This document shows positions 12,413-22,973 of a stretch of DNA of 64,000 nucleotides, piece after piece. The notes under the pieces are model-generated. The model worked only from the letters and a program-made list of their open reading frames with translations, did no database searches and was not told the DNA's origin. Made by a program: the position numbers and the translations under genes. This stretch comes from Cladosporium sp. IMV 00045 (lineage: Eukaryota > Ascomycota > Dothideomycetes > Cladosporiales > Cladosporiaceae). The stretch spans positions 62,001 through 126,000 of the forward strand of contig MSJI02000892.1 of assembly GCA_001931905.2 (NCBI GenBank), written 5' to 3'. Position 1 is the first letter of the stretch. Every line of letters starts with the position of its first letter.

Positions 12413-14017
12413 GAGGCTGACATTGGGCCTGGAGTCGAGCACGCCGGCAGGGCAGAGGGTGGGATTGGTTTGGCGGAAGGGCGGGCCCAAGATGGCAACA
12501 GGCGCAACGCAATGCCGGGAAGATCGGAAATGTTTGGGCTAGGCGAAGACGGCGAGTGCTGGCTGGGCTGAAGGTGCCGAGAGGCTGTCGTGGCTGTGAG
12601 TGTGTGGTGGTGGTATGTTCGGTGTGATGGTCGTGCTCGTGAGGGTGTTTCAAGAGTAGTGAGGGAGAGACAGCGAGGAGGTGGTGGTGGTGGCGGCACG
12701 TTGAATATGCGGAGGAGCGATTGGCTGTGGGAGTGCTGGTAGTAGTGTAGGGGACAGTGGAAGAGGCAAGATGTGTGTGTGGTGTAGGGCTTTGGCTTTC
12801 GGCTTTGCCTGACTAACGCTACTGCTGCTCGCTGACGTGCTGATTTGATGGGTGGCTGCTGCTTGCTGCTTCTACTCCCAGTCTATTGCAGACTGCTTTG
12901 CCGCTTGCCGGGCCGCTCTTGCCCTCACTGCCATCTGATCTGTCTATGAGTGGGCGAGCCAACCAACTACCTCGGTGGTAGCACTACTATGAACCAACCC
13001 ATCGGCCCCGGCACTAAACTCACGCCTGCCTCAAGACAGCAAATGGAAAATGCGAGACAGTCCACTTGGCCAGCTTGCTGGCACTCGTGGCACGCTGCTG
13101 GAAGATCTCTGCCCACCTTAGTCTCATCTCAAGATCCTACCTCATCTCTACCGCCCTTAGCATGCCGTCTAAAGTGTTCTAGTTTCATACCATCCATCAA
13201 ACCCCTGGTGATCCTATCTGAGATCATCGCCGGGAGCCACGAAACGGCACCAGACGGCACCGAGGGCACCAAAAAGCAAACTCCCTACAAGATTGTATGC
13301 AACCACCACGTTTTCCACATGCACCATGTCATCAATCCATCAGACCTCAATGCCGGGAAATATCGATTGTCCTCTTTTCTGCCTGAATCATTCCTGACAC
13401 GTGGACCTTACTAAGAATACCAAAACGCCCTCGCAGCAAGCCTCCAACCACACATGTCATCAAACACCTCATCAACGAAGACCTCTCTCCGCTCGAAATG
13501 AGCCATTCATCATCTCCCATATCTCCCTCAACCTCCCATCTCCTCCTCCCTTCCAAACCCAGTTCCTTGCATCCTCGCATATATTCTCACCGACATGGCG
13601 CAAGCACAAAGCTCCCCATCCAACACCTCTCAAGCCAATAGTCGCGCTTAACACCGCAACGTGATCCTCTCATTCCTCCAGGTGCATCCTCTCGTCTACG
13701 CCGTAGACTTCCGCATACCCACTCGACCAGTCGAGCCTTGATCCCAAGCGAAGCGGTGTGATGGCTTCACATGGAAAACTACTTTAGTATCATTGCCAGC
13801 GCATTGAGAGAAATGAATCAGAAATATCTATCGCATGTGATGATGGGACATGGAGTGCATGATAGATGGAGCTTTGTAATAGACCAGGCTTCGGGATGGG
13901 ATGGGATGGCACATGCGATTAATCTCACCACCATTCATCAGAGCCGTCTAACTCGTTTCTCAAATGCCAACACTTCACTGGAAATACTAAACAAATACAC
14001 AAAACAAAACGCTCTTC

Positions 14018-14059
<42 letters not shown>

Positions 14060-14688
14060 CACCACCGGACTACCCGGCACGCACCACCGATAAGGCTGCA
14101 TAAGTGGCGTTCTTTTCCTCTCATCTTGCCAGCCACCAACCCACCCACCACAAGAGATAGAGGACAAGCCCGCTACTCGCGTGGCCACGTTGGGCATCAT
14201 CAGCTCCGAGCGTCCAGAAACAGAAAAGGCTGCAGGAAAGATCGATAAGGGTGACTTAATTTATCGCTATCTCGTTTGCCGCGGGTCTAGATAAGGTAAG
14301 GTGATTGAAACATCTTTTGCGAGGAGATGCGAGTTGAGTAGGAGGCATGTGCCTCTGATGAGGGGTTTTGTACTTGGTTCTCTTCTGCTCTTGCTGGTGT
14401 CACATATGGAGCGCTATGTTAGATAGACTTATTACTAGCTGTGCGTCCGAAGATGACTGAGAAAACGATCATGACTGTGAAGCGGACAAACGTGATGTCG
14501 GCTAGGGAATCACCAGCCGATTCAAAAGCAAAACACCACTCTCGAGATGGATAACTTATTACAAGAAGCGTCAAGCGACTGCGTTGACGCTCATCAACGA
14601 CCTTGATATTTCGTAAATCTACACATTGCCACTGCCATCTCGCAGCCCATATATCAAATACACACAATAATCCACAACACCACATAAC
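12413..14688. other. Intergenic region upstream of KCS1
   Basis: This 2.3-kb stretch holds the KCS1 promoter or leader and the 3' flank of the CTNNBL1-like gene. Short frames around 12.2-12.7 kb are shadows or low-complexity histidine/proline-rich readings. I support no gene. A trinucleotide microsatellite lies at 14020-14059. Confidence 0.55.
14020..14059. repeat. (ATC)n microsatellite
   Basis: About thirteen uninterrupted ATC units lie in intergenic DNA. They have no coding context. Confidence 0.95.
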
Positions 14689-16443
14689 TCATCCCTCCAA
14701 AAAGCTGACCAACGTAGCCAACATCTCCTTCGTATCCTCATCCTCCACGCCCTCCAACTGCTCTCCCAAACTATCCCTCACAGCGCGCAACCCACCCCCA
14801 AGCCCCCGCACGACAACCTCCCTCGCACCCTCGTCCTCCGCGACCAACCACGCAAGAACCACATCCGCGGTCTGCAACCCATACAACCCCCCATCCAGCC
14901 GGCGCGAGAACCACTCCCCCTCGCGCTCGGCCCAGTCCTCTTCGTCCATCATGCGCTTCTCCAGCCCGATCTCCTCCTCAACCGCGCCCAAACGCTTCGC
15001 ATACTCCGTGCGAATCTGCAATAGCTTGCCCAACTTCTCGCCTTCCTTCTCCGTAAACTTATTCAAAGTACGAATCCGCTCCGCCGACTCGCCGGGCAAC
15101 CAACGCAGCAGCGAAGCGAAAATGCCCAACAGATGCTCCGTCGTGGCAGGCGTGGGCTTCTTGGCAAATAATGAGAAAATACCCTTCAACCCTCCCGCCT
15201 CCACGAGCTTCGAGCAGACCTTCACGCTCGCCTCTGCAACGCCCTCGCCACTCCCGCCGACCGCGTGATCGAGCGCGCGGAGCGCTCTTTGTTTGCTGAA
15301 GCCTCCTTCCTTGAGCATGATGAGAACGAGCTCGACGCCCTCGGCGTCGACGAAAGCTTCCTTGCCGGCGCGCTCGTCGAGCACGCACGTGAGGGCGTCG
15401 AAGAGGTTTTCCACGTACTCCTCCTCGGGCGTGTCTTTGGGCGGGTCGCGCTTGCGGTACAGCGCGAGGATTTGCAGGAAGAGGTCGACGCCTTCGACTT
15501 CTTTGGCGAGACGGTTGCGGAGGAGGGGCGAGGATTGCAGGAGCACTTGGAGGACTTCGGCGGCGTATTGTTTGTTTTGGCTGAGGGGAGTTTCGAGTTT
15601 TTGGATGCGGTTGCAGAGCCAGTTGAGCACTGTTTCGGTGCCGATGCGTTCGGCGATGGGTTGTTGGCCCGCGAGGGATTCGAGGACGGAGAGGGAGTGG
15701 TAGACGCCGGAGCGGTCGGAGTCGGACATTTCGTCGAGTCGGTTGAGGTTGCTGATTAGGAGCTCGAGGAGGTCGGCGTCGAGGAGTGAGGTCGCCAGCG
15801 CGTCCCATTGGGGTTGTGTCGCTTCTACGTCTTCGTCTAGGAGTTCGCTTATAATTTCGATCGTGCCGATGGCGATGTCCGTGTTCTCGTGCGAGAGCAG
15901 CTCGACCAGCTTGGATGCTGCACTCGACTGCGCGAACTCAGGGTATAGCTCAGCGTGCTCCGAAAGTAAACTCCAGGTCTTGATCTCAGCATCCAAATCT
16001 GCTTCTGAAGCCATAAACTTGGTCGGTTCGCTCTCGAACTTGGCCCTCAATTCCGCATTCTTTGCGATTTTCCGCTCGAAGCTCGCGCCTAGCCTTTTCA
16101 TCCATGCGCTGTCGATTTTCTCCTCCTTGTAGTCGTCCCCGTCCTGTTCTTCGATGTAGTCCAATGCTTGCGCCGCTTCGCCCGTCACGCCTCCTCCGAA
16201 GAATCGTCCTTCTTCGTCGTCGCCCTCGTCGTCATCTGGCGGTAATGAAGGTCCCGCCTCCATGTCATCGTCCTCGTCGTCAGGCGCATCTTCCACAGAC
16301 GCTTTGCCGTTGGTATGTGGTGAGCCGGAGTCGGAGAGCTTTGTGGATTTGTAGGCTTGTTGCGCGTTGGGCTCCTCGAATTTGCGCTTGATTGAGCCGG
16401 ATGGCAGATTTGGTTTCTTGAAAAGGTCATCAATTGAAGTCAT
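14689..16443 (-). CDS. Beta-catenin-like protein 1 (CTNNBL1/NAP) homologue
   Basis: One uninterrupted frame of 584 residues starts at the ATG at 16443. The N-terminus is polar with a lysine/arginine-rich segment (KRKFEE) and long acidic runs between about residues 50 and 80. From about residue 100 it becomes a regular alpha-helical armadillo-like fold, with recognisable CTNNBL1 blocks such as the WMKRLG, HENTDIAI and LFDALTCVLD segments. Animal CTNNBL1 is a nuclear armadillo protein associated with the spliceosomal Prp19/CDC5L complex, and the length and layout match. A splicing-related nuclear role is therefore likely but transferred from the family. It is divergent from DAD3 with 231 bp between the starts. 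Confidence 0.88.
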   Translation of the reverse strand: MTSIDDLFKKPNLPSGSIKRKFEEPNAQQAYKSTKLSDSGSPHTNGKASVEDAPDDEDDDMEAGPSLPPDDDEGDDEEGRFFGGGVTGEAAQALDYIEEQDGDDYKEEKIDSAWMKRLGASFERKIAKNAELRAKFESEPTKFMASEADLDAEIKTWSLLSEHAELYPEFAQSSAASKLVELLSHENTDIAIGTIEIISELLDEDVEATQPQWDALATSLLDADLLELLISNLNRLDEMSDSDRSGVYHSLSVLESLAGQQPIAERIGTETVLNWLCNRIQKLETPLSQNKQYAAEVLQVLLQSSPLLRNRLAKEVEGVDLFLQILALYRKRDPPKDTPEEEYVENLFDALTCVLDERAGKEAFVDAEGVELVLIMLKEGGFSKQRALRALDHAVGGSGEGVAEASVKVCSKLVEAGGLKGIFSLFAKKPTPATTEHLLGIFASLLRWLPGESAERIRTLNKFTEKEGEKLGKLLQIRTEYAKRLGAVEEEIGLEKRMMDEEDWAEREGEWFSRRLDGGLYGLQTADVVLAWLVAEDEGAREVVVRGLGGGLRAVRDSLGEQLEGVEDEDTKEMLATLVSFLEG

Positions 16444-16674
16444 GTTGGAGTGAGGGGTTGTGTGTATTTACAACTTGTTTGCGACAGCTCAAGATCGCGA
16501 GCTTGAGATGCTGGTGCTGCTGGGTGCGGTCCGTGAAGGGTCCGCTCCTCTAGCGCTGGGGCTTGCTGTCGCGTGGCAGGGACGCGAGGCTGACTACACT
16601 TCAATGTCACGATCACAAAGCAAACGAGAACACAAGTCCGAAGACATTCGGTCCACACACGACACTCCCTCACC

Positions 16675-17016
16675 ATGGATTCATCACTGGAATCTAGACG
16701 ACATGCAAACGAGAATGAGCCAGAACTCAGCCCGACCGAGCAAGCAGTACTTGACGAGTACGCGAGACTCGTCGGCAATCTCGACAACGTACGCCTCATC
16801 AAGGATCTGTTTACTATCGAACAGCGCTGACATTTCGTGCAGCTTTCCGAGATTCTAGCAGAATTGGCAGCGAACCCATCAATCGAGATTCTTGACTCTC
16901 TGCGCGGCCTGGAACGGAAGACAGCCACTGTGTTCACGCTGCTTAAAGCAAGTGTGTACTCTATCGTGCTGCAGCAGGAAATCAGAGACGAAGACGTTGG
17001 ATCACCTGGAGCTTGA
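16675..17016 (+). CDS. DAD3: DASH complex subunit Dad3
   Basis: Two short exons, 16675-16788 and 16843-17016, encode 95 residues. The intron has donor GTACGC, branch site GCTGAC near 16826 and acceptor GCAG, and joins in phase 0. The protein carries the Dad3 signature: EQAVLDEYARL in exon 1, and in exon 2 LSEILAELA, ILDSLRGLERKT and VFTLLKASVYSIVLQQEI. Dad3 is one of the small subunits of the DASH/Dam1 ring, which couples kinetochores to spindle microtubules. The length (about 95) is normal for the family. The gene is easy to miss because neither exon makes a long frame. It shares its 231-bp upstream region with the CTNNBL1-like gene. Confidence 0.92.
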
Positions 17017-18532
17017 TGTGAACATGTATGTTTCGATTCACAGTTGCATGCTGTTATGTCAGGTACTAACGAGTCTCACAGGGGATGAGTGTGGCGTTTG
17101 GGATGTTTATTTGCATGATACCCGGTATGGAACTTCATTATGACCAACTTTCATAAAAACCCACTTCCCGTACAACGCTGGGAAGTATGTCTTGCTTTAT
17201 GGTCTTCGGCCGCTTTGCCCCTGCTCCACTGCGGATAGGTGATCTTTCAGCTTTGAATATCTGGAAATAGGCCCTCTCAGGATTTGCTCACCGGGACCGA
17301 ATTCTTGCGTGCGCTAGCCCGTGGCAGGGAGCTTGCCTATGGCGTATATGCCTGGTCGCTCCTTCCAGGTACCACATGGAAAGCATCTCGAGATGATTGG
17401 CGAGCATTAATCCAGCATATGACTGATCACAAGTGAGTGATCTGAGGCCATTCCAATGCTGGCTAAGCTGGCCAAGTGATGGAGGAGGCCCAATCTCATG
17501 CTGCTATGAGTGATGGATGGGCTGAAGTGAGCTGTTACCAAGGGGGTTAAGTATTAGTAGGCCACTCCCATGCTCCCTCTAAAGGCCGCCATACTGGTAA
17601 TAGCCTGCTCTGAGGCAATCCTGCAGCATGCTAAAGAGATGCTGAAGGCAGCATTGCAAATTCTGAGGATCTGTTTTTGAGGACTCTGACAAATTCGGGC
17701 CACTTTGACAACTTTTTGAGATAAGGCGAAAGTTGGGCAACGAATCTCTTCGCGACCACAGCGTACCCTTTGACGATTAGGGGGAAATTGGTGGACCTTT
17801 ACACAAAGGCCAGGCGTTCGCGGGGAGAAACCACAGAGATATTCTCTTCCAGAAAACAGTGCAATTCGCCACCAAAGATTGGTACCTCGAAAAGCTAGAT
17901 AGCGTCGATGGAGACTTCCTTCTCGTTGCGACACAGGTCTTGATATGTTTCCAAGACAGGACGACCAAAGAGGACAACGATACGAGCCTGGTGCATCTTG
18001 TAGAATCCTTAGAACGTTTGTTGGGCTCATGTTCGAAACCTCAGCATTGCTGTCATCACATTCTGCTGATGCCATCGCCTTGGTTGTATTGAGATCTGTT
18101 ATGTGCCACCGAGAAGCTTGGAACCGAAGACCATACATCTCAGCATTGATATCATCACATTTTGCTAATACCGCCGCATGCAGTGTACCAGAACTAGTAT
18201 ACCACCGCTGAGAGAGCTGTAATCACTTGCAAGGTATCTTGCGAACAGTGGGCTATATACATGTTGTGCTGGTACCATCGTTTTTGTTGCATTAAGCATG
18301 ACGTCTCGCCACTGAGAGGTGACGTCCCTCGAGTTTTGGACTTCATACATCCATACTTGCACCGCAGGCGAAACGGGCACAAGCCGGTGATGCATGTAAC
18401 CTGTGGGTTTGCGCTTACTTATGGGTTACATGTATACGGTGCGAGGGTAAGACTAAATAGATCATCATTGAAATCGATACATAGCCGAAACCCCTGCGCC
18501 GTCGCTCATATGGTTAGGAGAAAATCCACATC
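17017..18532. other. Intergenic region with decayed sequence
   Basis: I find no intact gene. Between about 17.55 and 18.4 kb several overlapping medium-length frames occur on both strands but none shows a known domain. The minus strand in two alternating frames has protein-like stretches broken by stops, which suggests an old degraded gene. Diverged repeats are listed separately. Confidence 0.5.
18040..18320. repeat. Three diverged direct repeat copies
   Basis: Copy A (18040-18118) and copy B (18139-18218) both begin CTCAGCATTG, continue with a shared ATCACATT block and end in CCACCG...GAGA. They are offset by exactly 99 bp. Copy C (about 18245-18320) aligns to the same unit (GTGCTGGTACCATCG against CTGCTGATGCCATCG, then GCCACTGAGA) but at a spacing of about 104 bp, so it is out of phase. 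Divergence is substantial. Confidence 0.6.
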
Positions 18533-20697
18533 TCACAGTTTGGGGGCAACACCGCCCCTTTCACCCTGATCACCCTTATTACCACCCCCACAACACTTAT
18601 TCAGATCTCTGGAAGTATTGTCCTTATCAACACTAGTCGGCGGGACCCAAAGCGCCGGATTCTTCTCGAAGAAATTGCTGGCCCGCAGCATAACGCTCAG
18701 AGGCTCACAAGGCATGACAGGAAAGTCTTCTGTGCGTGGAAAGTGCGTGATGCCGAACTGCAACCAGCACACGATATCGTCGTTCTCGATGTTATCGTTC
18801 CGCTCAGACCAGTCGACGACGGTCTCGTTGTAGGGCCAGCCCGGCTGACCGGTCGACTGGCAGACGTAGTTGCCAGCGGGGAAGAGTTCGTCCTCCCTGT
18901 ACTTCGTCACCCAGAGGGTGTGGCGCGTGAAACCGGCACGGCGCCAGACGAGACTGCCGGGTTTGCATAGCAGGCCCGGCGATTCGCGGCTGATGATTTT
19001 GTAGCCTACGGGCTTCTTGCACGCAGGGTTGATCTTGTTGGGATTGATGATGTCCCACGTACGGCTTGTTTCGTGGTTGTAGTCGCAGGCGCCCTCCTTG
19101 CTGGTCTTCAGGAGGGTCTTCTTGCAATGGAAAGCATTGCCGTAAAGGTTGCCGGATTGGCCGACGGGAATGTCGGTGCTGACGGCATCGTTCTGGACGA
19201 CGGAGTTGTTCGGTCCATCGAGGGCGGGATCGATGCGAAGAGAGAAGAGATGCTGATGGTTGTGTGCGTTGAGACCTTCGGCTACTTGAGTCCCGTGGGG
19301 TGCTGCTTCCTCTCCGCGGGCCAGAGGCACGGTGTTCAGGATACCTGTAAGTTTGACTTCAAGGTTGTAGGTACCATCGAGAGAGAAGGTGTGGGCGAAT
19401 AAATATTCATAGTTCGCGGCAGTTATGATCTGCTGAATGATGAGCTTCCGATCTCTTGCTGACACGACAGTGCCATCGCGGTAATCGGTGTGCTTGTAGA
19501 GCAGACCATTGTCTTCCTCATGGATACAGACGGCGTTAGGGAGGACTGCGGCGAACCCACGGCTGGTCGACATCACAGCATCGAGGTACTTGATCGCACC
19601 CTTGCAATCGCAGCCGGCCGTGAGGGGGTTTGTCATCAAACCCATGCCGTATTCGCCAATGTCAAAAGCGTGCTTGCGGTGATGAGGCAAGTCCGGATTA
19701 CCGTACGGAACGACCATCTCTGCGACACTGAGACGGTTGAATAACATGCGGCGCTTCTTCTCGTACATGTCGTCGACAGACACGTCGGAAATAACGATGC
19801 CTTCGCGATAGTTGAAGCCAATGTGCATTTTGTAACCAGCCCAAGAGAGCTCGTTGCCATTCATAGTGAACGACACACCCTTAGGCTGTGTTACATCGAT
19901 GGGCTTCAGCCTGTCGGTGATGTATCCATCTCCGATAAATTCGGGGAGGAAGTTGTGAGATTTTCTCGGGACTGGGACGCGCTTTCCGTCCACTCTTCGG
20001 ATATCGATTCGAAGAACTTCTTCCCTCTCGGTATCAATGACCATGCAGAAGTCAAGGGGATGGGCGTATTGGTTATCCGTATCTTTCGAACGCCAGTAAG
20101 CAAGACCTTGTTGCAGGCGTCTATCGAAGCCGTAGCGCTCATCAGCGCCAACGGCCCAGCCATCGAAGTAGACTTCACTCATGTCGTGAATGCCGATGTC
20201 CTTGCAGGCTTGGATGACTCCCGGATCAGCCCTGGCAACTCGCTCGCAGACGTCAAGATCCTCCAAGGTCAGAATTGGCATGACATCGTCGATAGTCCTC
20301 TGAGCCAGTATGCTCTTCCTGGGCAAGCTGACGAGGATTTCGTTGACCTGGCATCCGCCATTCAAGAGGACAATGACGAATGCCTGACGTTCCGGACGTG
20401 GTCCAACGCCGTCGCGATAAGCGATATATTCGGCCTTGAGAGGCTCCTTGAGCGTGATTGCATTGAACTTCAAGGGTGTGTCTTTGAAGTGATTCTTGAC
20501 GATTTCGGCCACATCAACAACCTCATTGACAGAAAGTTGGTCTGTATTTAGGAACGTCAGTATATATACTACCCGAAATTGGGAATCTACTCACCAAGCG
20601 GATGAGGAGCTCGACCCTTAGTAGATGTCTTCAGCTCTGCTGCAGCTTCCGGGGTGTAGACCTCGTAGCCAGCGATGATTTCGGTATCAGGCGCCAT
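18533..20697 (-). CDS. Copper-containing primary amine oxidase
   Basis: Exons 20697-20595 and 20541-18533 (donor GTGAGT, acceptor ACAG) encode 703 residues, normal for the family. The enzyme oxidises primary amines to aldehydes with release of H2O2 and ammonia, using copper and a topaquinone made from its own tyrosine. The precursor is Tyr412 in the N-Y-E-Y motif. The proposed catalytic base is Asp328 in AFDIGEYG, 84 residues before it, as in characterised enzymes. Copper ligands are His463 and His465 in HNHQH and His634 in ITHFPR. There is no signal peptide. The protein ends in PKL, a variant peroxisomal PTS1. It is divergent from the amine/choline-type permease, which suggests shared control. 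The preferred amine cannot be read from sequence. Confidence 0.93.
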
Positions 20698-21311
20698 GGT
20701 GTTGGAGAGGAAGTTGGTATTCGCGGTGGTGTGGGAAACGAAGAGTCCAAGTATCTAAAGCTAGAACTATCTCCTCGTATGTGTGAAGAGATAAGGAACA
20801 AGACAAAGAGAGGAAGATGAGTACCTACATAATATACTCCTCACTTACCAGGAGCTATAGCAGCACTGGACCATCACCCATCCGCATGCACTTGCCTCAT
20901 TCGATGGTGAACCGCCAATTGCTACATCACCCCACCACCGACAGCGAGACACATGCAGCTACAAACAGTGGCCTCGACTCTTCCCTAATTGGGTTTTTTG
21001 GAGAGGGATGGACTGGTGGTAGAGGGCGCAGGCCCTATCTTTGGCCGCCTCGACACCCCCGCACCGCCAACGCCTATGCGAGAGCTTATTTTCCTTGCAG
21101 GCCGCGCTAAAACCATGTCTCTTTGCTGATCTTATCTTTACGCCCCATGCGACATCGCCCGGCCACGGCGGCCAATGTGCCTGTGTTGGAGGAGGACACA
21201 AGAACATGTAAAGGCCAAACATCCGCCGCCTCTCGTCGAGCCGCTGGCGCAGACAGCAGAAATCTCGCATCGACCACAGGCCGAAATTTCTTACCCACCC
21301 AACCACCCGCT
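20698..21311. promoter_or_regulatory. Divergent promoter of amine oxidase and permease with GATA-type sites
   Basis: This 614-bp region separates the two divergent starts. It contains several HGATAR motifs, the binding site of AreA/Nit2-type nitrogen regulators: CTATCT near 20768, GATAAG at 20790-20795, CTATCTT near 21034 and CTTATCT at 21131-21137. Nitrogen-metabolite control is known for fungal amine and amino-acid catabolic genes. Here it is inferred from motif density only. Confidence 0.4.
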
Positions 21312-22973
21312 ATGGAGATAACACCAGCACGACGCACCTCGTTAGAAGCCGATTCCACCAGTCGTGCAGTCCAAGATGAGCATGATGCCGAAATGCTCGA
21401 GGGGATGGGCCACTCGCAAGAGTTGGTCCGTCAGTTCAGCCCATGGAGCATGTTCGCTCTAGCCTTTACCGTCCTGGGCACTTGGTCGACATTTTCACAG
21501 AACTTATCAGACGGAATTACCAACGGAGGCCCAGTCGGCATCCTTTGGGGTCTGGTCCTTGTTACGCTCTGCAATCTCTGTGTTGCGGTTTCCTTGGGCG
21601 AGCTCACCAGCGCTATGCCTACTGCAATGGGCCAGGCATACTGGATCTACCGACTGTGGACCACGCCCGCCGGCCGCTTCGTTTCGTACATGTGTGCCTG
21701 GATCAACACCTTTGGTTGGTGGACCATCACTGCATCTCAAGCGGCATTCATGGCGGAGTTCATGCTTGCGTTGAAGGTGTTATATGACCCGGACTGGCCT
21801 GTCGCCACCTACGGCTGGGTAAAATTCCTTCTCTATCTTGGCGTCATCCTACTTTTGACAGTGGTCAACGCAATTGCTTGTCGAAAAGACCGCATCCTTC
21901 CAGGCATCAACAGCGTAGTCGGAGTCATGTTCATCACTCTCTTCGTCGTCTTCTCCATGGCACTTCTCATCAGCGTCGGGACCAAGAACAACCTGACATA
22001 CCAATCGGGCGATTGGGTTTTCACCTCGTGGATCAACCAATCTAGCTGGTCTGGTGGTGTTACCTGGTTCATTGGCCTTGTTCAGGCTGCCTATGGTCTC
22101 ACTGCATTCGATGCTTGCATCCACATGGTCGAAGAACTCCCCAACCCAGCTAGGACGGGACCTCGCATCATCTGGATGTCCGTCCTGACAGGTGCCATTA
22201 CCGGATTTATATTCTTGGTTGTATGTCTGTTCTGTATACAGAACTACGACGATATCGTCAACGCCGACTATGCGTTCATTACGCTCTGTCAAAGCGTTCT
22301 CGGGATAGACGGGGCTGCGGTACTGCTGGCTCTGTTCATTGTCAACGGGGTTGGTCAAAACCTCAGTTTGGCGACAACCGCTTCCCGCTTGACGTGGAGT
22401 TTTGCCAGAGATGGCGGCATTCCCTTCTATCGATACTTTGCCAAAGTTGACGAAAAGTGGCGATCGCCTGTCCGAGCGACCTGGGCTCAGGGCGTCATTG
22501 CTGGAGTCATCGGTGTGCTCTATCTCTTCGCCGACACCGTCCTCAGCGCCATTCTCAGCGTGAGCACGATCGCTCTCACCATCTCCTATGCGATGCCGAT
22601 CGCAGTGCTTCTCTTCGTCGGACGAGACAAGCTGCCAGCCAGTCGTTGTTTCAATCTCGGAAGATACGGCACAGCATGCAACATCGTGTCCATCATCTAC
22701 TGCGCAATCACGACAGTGTTTTTCTTTTTCCCGGGCAATCCGAACCCAAGCGTGGCCGAGATGAACTGGGCCATCGCTGTCTTTGGCGTCATGCTTGTCA
22801 TCGCCATCGGATTCTGGTTTGTCCAAGGATACAGATCTTATCTGCAAACCGATACAGCAACGTTCGGCGTGGTCACCGGCCAAAACGAAGGGATGCCTTC
22901 CAGCCCCACCAAAGCTGATGAATATGCAAACGATAACTCGCTTAAGAAGATGTTCTCGGCCCGTTTTTCGTAA
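21312..22973 (+). CDS. Amine/choline-type permease of the APC superfamily
   Basis: One uninterrupted frame encodes 553 residues from the ATG at 21312. The frame is open further upstream, with another ATG at 21147, but the extension is polar and unlike the family, so 21312 is preferred. About twelve hydrophobic segments are visible. The first is preceded by the motif QFSPWSMFALAFTVLG, followed by NGGPVGILWG and the SLGELTSAMPTAMGQ block. These are characteristic of fungal GABA/choline (Uga4/Hnm1-like) permeases of the plasma membrane. The VEELPNPARTGPRI loop is also typical. The tail is short and hydrophilic. It is divergent from the amine oxidase and upstream of the aldehyde dehydrogenase, so it may supply their substrate. 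Choline, GABA and polyamines are all possible. Confidence 0.88.
   Translation: MEITPARRTSLEADSTSRAVQDEHDAEMLEGMGHSQELVRQFSPWSMFALAFTVLGTWSTFSQNLSDGITNGGPVGILWGLVLVTLCNLCVAVSLGELTSAMPTAMGQAYWIYRLWTTPAGRFVSYMCAWINTFGWWTITASQAAFMAEFMLALKVLYDPDWPVATYGWVKFLLYLGVILLLTVVNAIACRKDRILPGINSVVGVMFITLFVVFSMALLISVGTKNNLTYQSGDWVFTSWINQSSWSGGVTWFIGLVQAAYGLTAFDACIHMVEELPNPARTGPRIIWMSVLTGAITGFIFLVVCLFCIQNYDDIVNADYAFITLCQSVLGIDGAAVLLALFIVNGVGQNLSLATTASRLTWSFARDGGIPFYRYFAKVDEKWRSPVRATWAQGVIAGVIGVLYLFADTVLSAILSVSTIALTISYAMPIAVLLFVGRDKLPASRCFNLGRYGTACNIVSIIYCAITTVFFFFPGNPNPSVAEMNWAIAVFGVMLVIAIGFWFVQGYRSYLQTDTATFGVVTGQNEGMPSSPTKADEYANDNSLKKMFSARFS

Noticed and set aside
17945..18211. A plus-strand gene of 88 codons over the repeats
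   Set aside because: It has no ATG-start context or domain. Its frame simply reflects the repeat period of 99 bp.
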